Source: Alphaproteobacteria bacterium (GTDB lineage: Bacteria; Pseudomonadota; Alphaproteobacteria; UBA9219). Taken from it: 12,872 bases of DNA. Shown piece by piece: positions 1 to 6,501 of the stretch. A program made the translations under genes and the position numbers. The notes below the pieces were generated by a model that did not search any database, was not told the DNA's origin, and was given only the letters and a program-made list of their open reading frames with translations. Each line of letters begins with the position of its first letter. The stretch's first letter is position 1. The stretch lies in NCBI GenBank assembly GCA_028693775.1, contig JAQUUS010000016.1, forward strand, positions 1 through 12,872, read 5' to 3'.

Positions 1-492
1 GGAACCCTGCAAGGCCTCAACGGCTACGCGCTGGCCTATGCGTCGACGGGAGCCCTGACGGTCACGGCCTCAACGCTCACAGTCACAGCCGACGCGCTGG
101 CGAAAATCAGCGGCACGCCCGACCCGGCCCTTAGCTATTCGGTCAGCGGCCTCAAAGCGGGCGATGCGGCCGCAGCGGCCCTGAGCGGCAACCTGTTGCG
201 CGAAGCAGGCGTTGCGTCCGGAACATACCGCATCGGTCAGGGATCCTTGACGGCAAACGGAAACTACCTGATTCAGTACATCGAAAACTTTTTGACCATC
301 ACCCAATCGGCGCAATCCGATGTCCCTGCGGTGCTACAGCGAACGGTCGAGCGTTTATCCGGGCGCTTCGCCGAAAAAGAAAACAGAGCAAAAGAAGCCT
401 ACACATACAGGATGGGCATCCCCGACCCGGAGAGTTCGATCTTCTGCCTGCTGGATATCAACGGAGCCTGCCTGTCGATCGACGGTCTGTAG
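1..492 (+). CDS. MBG-domain surface adhesin, C-terminal fragment (5' end outside window)
   Basis: This is the last 163 residues of a larger protein; the frame is open to the left edge and ends at TAG 490-492. Residues about 25-101 form one MBG-type beta repeat, with an entry strand rich in T/V (TLTVTAD), a DPALSYSVSGL motif, a GTYRIGQGSL motif and a closing strand FLTIT. Residues 1-22 (NGYALAYASTGALTVT) look like the end of a preceding repeat, so the repeats are in tandem. Such repeats are typical of long filamentous-haemagglutinin-like or autotransporter adhesins at the cell surface. After the last repeat comes a charged tail of about 60 residues with two late cysteines (FCLLDINGACLSIDGL). 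No beta-barrel translocator is present, so export by a separate partner (two-partner secretion) fits better than autotransport, but that is inference. No clear terminator follows; the converging operon ends 5 bp away. Confidence 0.8.
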   Translation, partial: GTLQGLNGYALAYASTGALTVTASTLTVTADALAKISGTPDPALSYSVSGLKAGDAAAAALSGNLLREAGVASGTYRIGQGSLTANGNYLIQYIENFLTITQSAQSDVPAVLQRTVERLSGRFAEKENRAKEAYTYRMGIPDPESSIFCLLDINGACLSIDGL

Positions 493-497
493 TTATT

Positions 498-2447
498 TTA
501 ATCGAAACGGAATGAGGAAGGCCCGGTTTTTCTGGGCTGCATCGGTCTTTCCTTGTTCTGGTCAATGAGCAAAGACAGATCGGGGCCGACAGGATCGCCC
601 AGAACCGCAGTCATTTCCTTTACGGCAGCGTTCATATTGTCGATAGTGGCTTCGGTGGCTTTCGTAAGTTTTTCGATAGCCTGAGCGGTCTTTGCGGCGG
701 TAAGAATGGCCGTCGGAACCTGTTCGTCCGAAACGCTGTGAGCCGTATCCGCTATGGCCCTGATGACGTCCGCATTTTCGAGCAGCGTGACCTGATTTAC
801 AAAGTTCGCAATCTCCTGCGCGATCATGGGGAAGTTCTGCGAGCGCAACGTAGTAACGGCCGTCTGTTGGTCCAAACAGGTCTTTCCGGTAAAAAGCAGA
901 CCCAGAACGTTATTTTTGAGCTGGAGGTTGATCTTTTCCAAAAGATCCATGCGGCTCTGGAGGACCTGAATATGAAGCTCCTCAAGCGGCTGCTCCATTT
1001 CGAAGCCCGGAGAAAGGATCGTAACCTTTCCTTTTTCCTCTTCGTTCCACGCGTCCAGCTCTTCTGCGCGCCAGGCGTCGAGCGTTTCGGCGCCGACCTC
1101 GCGAATGGTGCAGATCTGTTCGGAAACGCGCTTGTAGGCCTTGATGAGTTCCTGAGTGGAGGCGAGCTGATTGGTCAGATCCCCTTCCATCTTGATGAGA
1201 GAGGGCGTCATCTCCCGAAGAATGCCTGCCGCAGCGCGTGAATATTCGCCTGCGTCGGCCAGATCGTTCATATCCTGAGCCTGCCCCGCAAACTTGTCCC
1301 AGAGCCCTCCGAGCTTGACGGCATAGAAAATATCCCTGAGCGAGAAGGACCAGCCCATGCTCTTCTGCTGCGGAACAAGTGCTGTAGACGAGGAGGGTTC
1401 GACCTTGGAGGCATAGTTCGAAATGATTTCCTTTGCGGCGCCGAACTTCTCGCGGAACTCGGCCATTCTCCTGATGGAAAGATTGACAGAGGAAGCCTCG
1501 GAGATGGTCGTGAGGGAAACATTGGAAATATGGTTTATAACAGCGAGGGTTTCGTTTCCGAGGGTGGCGAGGTCCATAACCGAATCCCTGCCGTCTTCCA
1601 TCTTCTGGCGGATTTCCTCGCGCGAAAGCTCCGGCAAAAGCGCCAAAGCCTCTTCGATCGTCTTGATCCGCTCGAGCTGCTCGATTTCCGGAGAGTTTTT
1701 GCTGGAATCATAGACATCGTCAGTATGCTTGGCGATCCCTGATTCAGGATAGGCCCGAAGCCGTTCGATAACGGTCTCGCGTTCCCTGATCTGGTCTGCG
1801 AGATAAAGAATGGCGGGCAGTCTTTTTGAAATATCGTTGACCTCCGTGGAGGTAAGGCGATCTCCGGTGAGGATGACGCTTTTCAGTTTGAGAGCTTCTT
1901 CCTTGTTAAGGTTGCCGACGGCGACGAGCAACTCCATCACCGCATTTGTCGGCTCTTTGTTAAAGGAGAGGCTGATAATATTCTGGAGAGCGGCAAATTT
2001 GTGAGCGTTAGCTTTGTCGAAGAAATAATCGTTCGGAAGTTTGAGCGTCACCAGCTTGTCGTTTGCAAAAACGGCTTCGATGAATTTATCGCCGGCACTC
2101 GTTTTAGGGCGGAATTCAGGGGTATTGCCCGAAAGGTCGATGCGATAGATGTTGTTTGATCCCGTAAGGAGCTCGGCCAGGAATTCCGGATCGGAGAAAT
2201 TGTTTCCCGAAAGGTTAAGTTCCATCAACGCCTTGTGATCTTTAATTTCACTGACGACGTCATCGAGAGCGGGGTTGGTCAAAGAACATCTGGAGAGGTC
2301 AAGAGTCTTGAGTTCCTTGCATTTTTTAAATTTCGGGGCGAGCACATTTTTCCATTCGCTGGCCGTAATCGAGCTGTCATTAGAAATTGCGATACGTTTT
2401 GTAGAAGCGTCCCACATTTCACTGGCGGCGATCGTCGAATTATTCAT
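498..2447 (-). CDS. LRR-TelA-like fusion protein, third paralogue (649 aa)
   Basis: Last gene of the four-gene operon. I start it at ATG 2447 because AAGGAG (2460-2455) lies 7 nt upstream; a TTG at 2453 would leave no room for the ribosome site. Residues about 46-163 carry leucine-rich-repeat-like segments (LKTLDLSRCSLTNPALDD, LMELNLSGNNFSD, IYRIDLSGN), followed by the motifs PNDYFFD (138-144) and RLPAILYLA (209-217) shared by all three paralogues. Residues about 235-260 are a variable linker. Residues 265-617 are almost wholly helical and resemble the TelA family, especially the stretch LRSQNFPMIAQEIANFVNQV (534-553). A short basic tail follows (KTGPSSFRFD). There is no signal peptide or membrane span, so it is probably cytoplasmic. 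Over residues 265-617 it is about 90% identical to its upstream neighbour, but only about 34% over the LRR part. The LRR assignment is fairly safe, the TelA relation moderate, and the function unknown. Confidence 0.85.
   Translation of the reverse strand: MNNSTIAASEMWDASTKRIAISNDSSITASEWKNVLAPKFKKCKELKTLDLSRCSLTNPALDDVVSEIKDHKALMELNLSGNNFSDPEFLAELLTGSNNIYRIDLSGNTPEFRPKTSAGDKFIEAVFANDKLVTLKLPNDYFFDKANAHKFAALQNIISLSFNKEPTNAVMELLVAVGNLNKEEALKLKSVILTGDRLTSTEVNDISKRLPAILYLADQIRERETVIERLRAYPESGIAKHTDDVYDSSKNSPEIEQLERIKTIEEALALLPELSREEIRQKMEDGRDSVMDLATLGNETLAVINHISNVSLTTISEASSVNLSIRRMAEFREKFGAAKEIISNYASKVEPSSSTALVPQQKSMGWSFSLRDIFYAVKLGGLWDKFAGQAQDMNDLADAGEYSRAAAGILREMTPSLIKMEGDLTNQLASTQELIKAYKRVSEQICTIREVGAETLDAWRAEELDAWNEEEKGKVTILSPGFEMEQPLEELHIQVLQSRMDLLEKINLQLKNNVLGLLFTGKTCLDQQTAVTTLRSQNFPMIAQEIANFVNQVTLLENADVIRAIADTAHSVSDEQVPTAILTAAKTAQAIEKLTKATEATIDNMNAAVKEMTAVLGDPVGPDLSLLIDQNKERPMQPRKTGPSSFRFD
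597..1655 (-). repeat. Long direct repeat, copy 1 (TelA-like half of third LRR paralogue)
   Basis: This stretch encodes residues 265-617 of the third LRR-TelA-like protein and pairs with 2639-3709 in the same orientation. By hand alignment 35 of about 353 aligned residues differ, and the DNA is visibly near-identical over long runs. Similarity falls off on both sides within a few codons. It arose by duplication and/or was homogenised by gene conversion. Confidence 0.85.
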
Positions 2448-2454
2448 AACCAAG

Positions 2455-2460
2455 CTCCTT
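2455..2460 (-). promoter_or_regulatory. Ribosome binding site deciding the start of the third LRR gene
   Basis: AAGGAG on the minus strand, 7 nt before ATG 2447. It overlaps the TAA stop (2461-2459) of the preceding gene, so termination and reinitiation are juxtaposed. It rules out the TTG at 2453 as the start. Confidence 0.8.
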
Positions 2461-4522
2461 AGGGTTCCAATTGTTCAGAATATGCTTTTTTGTTAGATAA
2501 AATTGGTCGAGGTTGTTCTTTCTCGACCGGAGTCTCCAAAGAAAATTTACCGCCTGCTTCCGAAAAGGCCTTCAACATTTCCGGATCGCATTTATCGGGA
2601 TTGAGCAGAGTAGGCAAGGAAGTCTCTGGGTCTACGGGGCCCAAAACCCCAGTCATTTCTTTTACGGCAGCGTTCATATTTCCGATGGTGGCTTCGGTGG
2701 CCTTCGTAAGTTTTTCGATAGCCTGAGCCGTGCTGGCGGCGGTAAGAATGGCCGTCGGAACCTGTTCGTCCGAAACGCTGTGAGCCGTATCCGCCAGGGT
2801 ATTGATGACGTCGGCGTTCTCGAGCAGCGTGACCTGATTTACAAAGTTCGCAATCTCCTGCGCGATCATGGGGAAGTTCTGCGTGCGCAACGCAGCGACG
2901 GCCTCTTGTTGATCCAGACAGGTCTTTCCGGTAAAAAGCAGACCCAAAACGTTATTCTTGATCTGCATGTCGATCTTTTCCAAAAGATCAATGCGGCTCT
3001 GGAGGACCTGAATATGAAGTTCCTCAAGCGGCTGCTCCATTTCGAAGCCCGGAGAAAGGATCGTAACTTTTCCCTTTTCCTCTTTGTTCCAAGCTTCCAG
3101 CTCTTCTGCGCGCCAGGCGTCGAGCGTTTCGGCGCCGACCTCGCGAATGGTGCAGATCTGTTCGGAAACGCGCTTGTAGGCCTTGATGAGTTCCTGAGTG
3201 GACATGAGCTGATTGGTCAGGTCCTCTTCCATCTTGGTGAGAGAGGGTGTCATCTCCCGAAGGATGCTTGCCGCAGCGCGTGAATATTCGCCTGCGTCGG
3301 CCAGATCGTTCATATCCTGAGCCTGCCCTGCAAACTTGTCCCAGAGCCCCCCGAGCTTGACGGCATAGAAAATATCCCTGAGCGAGAAGGACCGGCCCAC
3401 GCTCTTCTGCTGCGGAACGAGGGCTGTAGACGAGGCCGAAGACGAGGAGGGTTCGACCTTGGAGGCATAGTTCGAAATGATTTCCTTTGCGGCGCCGAAC
3501 TTTTCGCGGAAATCGGCCATTCTCCTGATGGAGAGATTGACGGGAGAAGCCTTGGATATGGACGCGAGAGAAATATTGGAAATGTGGGTTATGACCTCGA
3601 GGGTTTCATTCCCGAGGGTCGTCAGTCCCATAAGCGACGTCTTGCCGTCTTCCATCTTCTGGCGGATTTCCTCGCGCGAAAGCTCCGGCAGAAGCGCCAG
3701 AGCCTCTTCGGTCGTCCCGGCCATCTTGATTTTAGTCTCGTCGGCGCGGGCATTTTCCGCCATGAGAGGCTGTTCGCTTTCCAAAAGATAATTTTCGATG
3801 CCCGTAGCGTATCCTTTGTTTTCGAGCTTCAAAAGAAGATCGACAACTTTCATCCTGATGTTTTTTTGCTCGGCCAGATAAAGAATGGAAGGCAAACGCT
3901 CGGAAAGCTCGGTCGCTTGCTTGTATGTATTGATTTCGTCGTCAAGGATCGACGTCAAAACTTCATTGGAGTCCCGCTCGTTGCGTGAGCAGACAAGCTG
4001 CACGAGTTCGCTGTAGTTGCCAGACAGAGGGCCGTCGAATTTCAGATGAATAATGTTTTTGAGATCGGCAAGCCGCCGGGCGGAGTCGTAGTCAAAGAAG
4101 AAGTCGTTCGGAAACCTGAGATCCACAAGCGTATCGTTCGAAAGAACGGTGTCTATGAAGGAATTCTCAAAAGGTTCGGGCCTGTCGAACCTGTAGGTAT
4201 TTCTGCCAAAGGAGATCGTATGGATTTTAGGCGAAACCCGAACGATTTCGGCCAGGAACTCCGGGTTTGTGAGCTTGTTTTCCGTAAAGACGAGAGAGGT
4301 CAGGGACGGGTGTTTCGTCAGCGCGTCCGAAAGCCCGATCATTTCTTCTGAACGCATAAGGCAGTCGACAATCTCGAATTTTTCGAGATTTGTCGCGGCA
4401 GAGATTTTGGGCGCGACCGATTTTTCGATATCGGTCTTGTTTAAGGAGTAATCAAACAGAAACCGAAGAGCCTTGCTCTCCGAAGACAAGTCGTTCAATG
4501 TTTGCGAAGACGTTCCGTTCAT
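2459..4522 (-). CDS. LRR-TelA-like fusion protein, second paralogue (687 aa)
   Basis: Start ATG 4522 overlaps the stop of the preceding gene as ATGA (4522-4519), and AGGA (4533-4530) sits 7 nt upstream, so translational coupling is likely. Residues 46-163 are degenerate leucine-rich-repeat segments (LTSLVFTENKLTNPEFLAEI, IHTISFGRN), less canonical than in the downstream copy. They are followed by PNDFFFD (138-144) and RLPSILYLA (209-217). A variable linker covers about 218-270. Residues 272-628 form the helical TelA-like half, including a serine-rich linker near 359-366 that has four residues more than the downstream copy. The C-terminal tail of about 60 residues after VLG (626-628) has no counterpart in the third paralogue. 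There is no export signal or membrane segment. An LRR ligand-binding front end on a helical response domain is inference; no catalytic motif is visible. Confidence 0.85.
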   Translation of the reverse strand: MNGTSSQTLNDLSSESKALRFLFDYSLNKTDIEKSVAPKISAATNLEKFEIVDCLMRSEEMIGLSDALTKHPSLTSLVFTENKLTNPEFLAEIVRVSPKIHTISFGRNTYRFDRPEPFENSFIDTVLSNDTLVDLRFPNDFFFDYDSARRLADLKNIIHLKFDGPLSGNYSELVQLVCSRNERDSNEVLTSILDDEINTYKQATELSERLPSILYLAEQKNIRMKVVDLLLKLENKGYATGIENYLLESEQPLMAENARADETKIKMAGTTEEALALLPELSREEIRQKMEDGKTSLMGLTTLGNETLEVITHISNISLASISKASPVNLSIRRMADFREKFGAAKEIISNYASKVEPSSSSASSTALVPQQKSVGRSFSLRDIFYAVKLGGLWDKFAGQAQDMNDLADAGEYSRAAASILREMTPSLTKMEEDLTNQLMSTQELIKAYKRVSEQICTIREVGAETLDAWRAEELEAWNKEEKGKVTILSPGFEMEQPLEELHIQVLQSRIDLLEKIDMQIKNNVLGLLFTGKTCLDQQEAVAALRTQNFPMIAQEIANFVNQVTLLENADVINTLADTAHSVSDEQVPTAILTAASTAQAIEKLTKATEATIGNMNAAVKEMTGVLGPVDPETSLPTLLNPDKCDPEMLKAFSEAGGKFSLETPVEKEQPRPILSNKKAYSEQLEP
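2639..3709 (-). repeat. Long direct repeat, copy 2 (TelA-like half of second LRR paralogue)
   Basis: Partner of 597-1655. It differs by one in-frame 12-bp insertion in the serine-rich linker (about 3431-3448), where gacgag occurs on both sides of a gccgaa unit. Recombination between the copies would delete about 2 kb and leave one hybrid gene in frame. Confidence 0.85.
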
Positions 4523-6468
4523 GAGGGTTTCCTGTCGTTCTGAATTCGAGTCAATGTCTTTTCGGGCGCGGTCGGCAACGAAAGGCGTTGATCGGCAGAT
4601 TCAATCGCCTTGGTGTTTTCGTCTGCCGCTTTGCCCATATTCGCAATGATTTCCTTGGTGCTCAACGCAAGGTTTTCGATAGCCTGAGCCGTTTTCACGG
4701 CGGCCAGCATGCTGGTTCCTGTTTCGTCTCTTGCGGTTTCGCGCGTCGCATCTGCGAGGCTGTTGATAACGCTCGCCCGCTGCAAGTCTTCGACCTGCCG
4801 CATAAAGGTGGCGACTTGTTCGGTGATGGTCGGAATATTTTGGGTTTGCAAAACGATCAGGCCTTGCTGCTGTTTGCGTTCGATTTCCGAATGAAGTTTG
4901 TGCAAGGAAGCGTGACCGATAACTTGCAGTTCCGTTTGTTTGAGAAAATCGAGCCTCAAGGCAAGTTCCTCAATATGACGAGGTTCAGCCGTGGGGCCGG
5001 TCTCTGCGTTAGGCGGAAGAATAGTCACGGTTCCGCGCTCTTCCTTGCGCCATGTGTCGAGCGTCTGGGTTCCGGCGGCGCCGATCAGGCAAAGCTGGCC
5101 GGCGACTTTTTCATAAGAGTCGATAATCTGCTGCGTATCCGAAAGCTGGATGGAAACGCGTTTTTCCATTTCGGAGAGTGCGGGAAGCATTTCCAAAAGG
5201 ATCTGTCCGGCCTCGCGGGAAAGAACGCCCGCGTCGGCGAGATCGTTGAGTTCCTGCGCACGGCCGAAAAACTTGTCCCAAACCGGGCCGAGCTTGAGGG
5301 CGCGGAAAACGTCTTCCAAAAAGAGAGCGCCGCTCTTGGTCTGATGTTGGGAACCGAAGCTTCCAGAGGCGTTTTCGGAAAGATCGATCTGTTCCGAAAT
5401 GATTTTCTTTGCGGCGCCGAACTTGTTGAGAAAATCGGCCATGGAGCGAACGGGAGCTTCCATGGACGAGCCGGACGTAGCGGTAAGCAAGGAGGCGAAG
5501 GAAATCTGCCCGATGGGAGCTATAACGTCCTGTCCCAGATTCATAAGGATGGCGGGATCGTCCTTGCCTTCTTCGAGTTTGTTGCGAATGTCTTCTTCGG
5601 AAAGAACCGGGATTTTATCCGAAACGTCGCGAATATTGGGAAGCGAAGGTAAAACCGTGGCCGGAAGAGCGTTTTGGTCAGAGGCGGACGGAAGCGGAGT
5701 CTTGTCGGCTTCGGTCGTGTAAAGTTCGAGGCCGAAAGAAACGCCGAGACCTGCCAGAACCGTCTGATTCAGGCCCCGAAGTTTCTGAATGATGTCTTTT
5801 CTCGACGAGGTCGCTTCGGCCAGAAAAAGAATGGCCGGAAGTCTCCTGTTGATGTTTTCGACGTCCTCGATGGTGTGAATGTCGTTTTCCCGAATGCGGT
5901 TCAAAAGAGACCGGGCCTCGGTTTTGTTGCGGCGGCAAAGGGCTTCGATCTTTCTTTCGTTGCCGCTCTGTCCCTGGAGATCGATTTCCATCTCGACAAG
6001 GTTGAGAAGCTTTTCGAGCCCATCCTTGTGCCAGGAGAAAAAGTAGTCCTTGGAGAGCTTGGCGCTTGCGACGGAATCGCTCTTGATCAGCGTCAAGACG
6101 AACGCGTCCGACTCGTATGACGGGCTTGGCCAGACCTCTTCGAGATTCTGTGAAATATCGATAGTATGAATTGTCTTGGATTGAATCAGGATGGGAGCCG
6201 CCCAGGCAAGAGAAGAAAACTTGTTCCTGGAGAAATCAATTTTAACCAGAGAAGGATGTGCTGCGATGGAGGCTGCGAGGTCCCCCATCATGCCCTCTTT
6301 CAATGCGCAACCAGAAATCGTCAGGCTCTCGATTTTTGGATATTTTCCGAGAACCTTGACAATTTTTGAAGAGAGATCGGCCTTGGACAACGTCGTGTCG
6401 CCGTATATCAGAATATGTCTGGTATCGGGACCCGCGTTATCCAAAACCGTATGCGTTTTTGCGTCCAT
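4519..6468 (-). CDS. LRR-TelA-like fusion protein, first and most divergent paralogue (649 aa)
   Basis: Start ATG 6468 has an AGGG (6480-6477) 8 nt upstream and lies 33 bp after the stop of the TelA-like gene. Residues about 46-110 show LRR-like segments (IESLTISGCALKEGM, LVKIDFSRNKFSS, IHTIDISQN). KDYFFSW (140-146) and RLPAILFLA (209-217) fall at the same positions as in the other two, so the N-terminal module keeps a fixed length of about 218 residues. A longer linker (about 220-285) leads to a helical TelA-like region of about 288-615, where LNDLADAG, TVTILPP and TQNIPTITEQV match conserved stretches of the paralogues. Overall resemblance to the paralogues is clear but much lower than theirs to each other. 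It lacks the doubled DAW-EE segment they have before the VTIL motif. No signal peptide, membrane segment or enzyme motif is visible. Confidence 0.83.
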   Translation of the reverse strand: MDAKTHTVLDNAGPDTRHILIYGDTTLSKADLSSKIVKVLGKYPKIESLTISGCALKEGMMGDLAASIAAHPSLVKIDFSRNKFSSLAWAAPILIQSKTIHTIDISQNLEEVWPSPSYESDAFVLTLIKSDSVASAKLSKDYFFSWHKDGLEKLLNLVEMEIDLQGQSGNERKIEALCRRNKTEARSLLNRIRENDIHTIEDVENINRRLPAILFLAEATSSRKDIIQKLRGLNQTVLAGLGVSFGLELYTTEADKTPLPSASDQNALPATVLPSLPNIRDVSDKIPVLSEEDIRNKLEEGKDDPAILMNLGQDVIAPIGQISFASLLTATSGSSMEAPVRSMADFLNKFGAAKKIISEQIDLSENASGSFGSQHQTKSGALFLEDVFRALKLGPVWDKFFGRAQELNDLADAGVLSREAGQILLEMLPALSEMEKRVSIQLSDTQQIIDSYEKVAGQLCLIGAAGTQTLDTWRKEERGTVTILPPNAETGPTAEPRHIEELALRLDFLKQTELQVIGHASLHKLHSEIERKQQQGLIVLQTQNIPTITEQVATFMRQVEDLQRASVINSLADATRETARDETGTSMLAAVKTAQAIENLALSTKEIIANMGKAADENTKAIESADQRLSLPTAPEKTLTRIQNDRKPS

Positions 6469-6501
6469 CGCAGCAACCCTAACAAGGAAGCAAAAACCCG
6501 C

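Noticed and set aside
474..483. Perfect 10-base palindrome gtcgatcgac at the end of the adhesin gene, considered as a terminator or binding site.
   Set aside because: No loop or T tract; it encodes part of a normal reading frame and is a single occurrence built from common tetramers.
2451..2453. TTG at 2453 as the start of the third LRR gene.
   Set aside because: It lies 1 nt from the AAGGAG site, too close for initiation; ATG 2447 has proper spacing.
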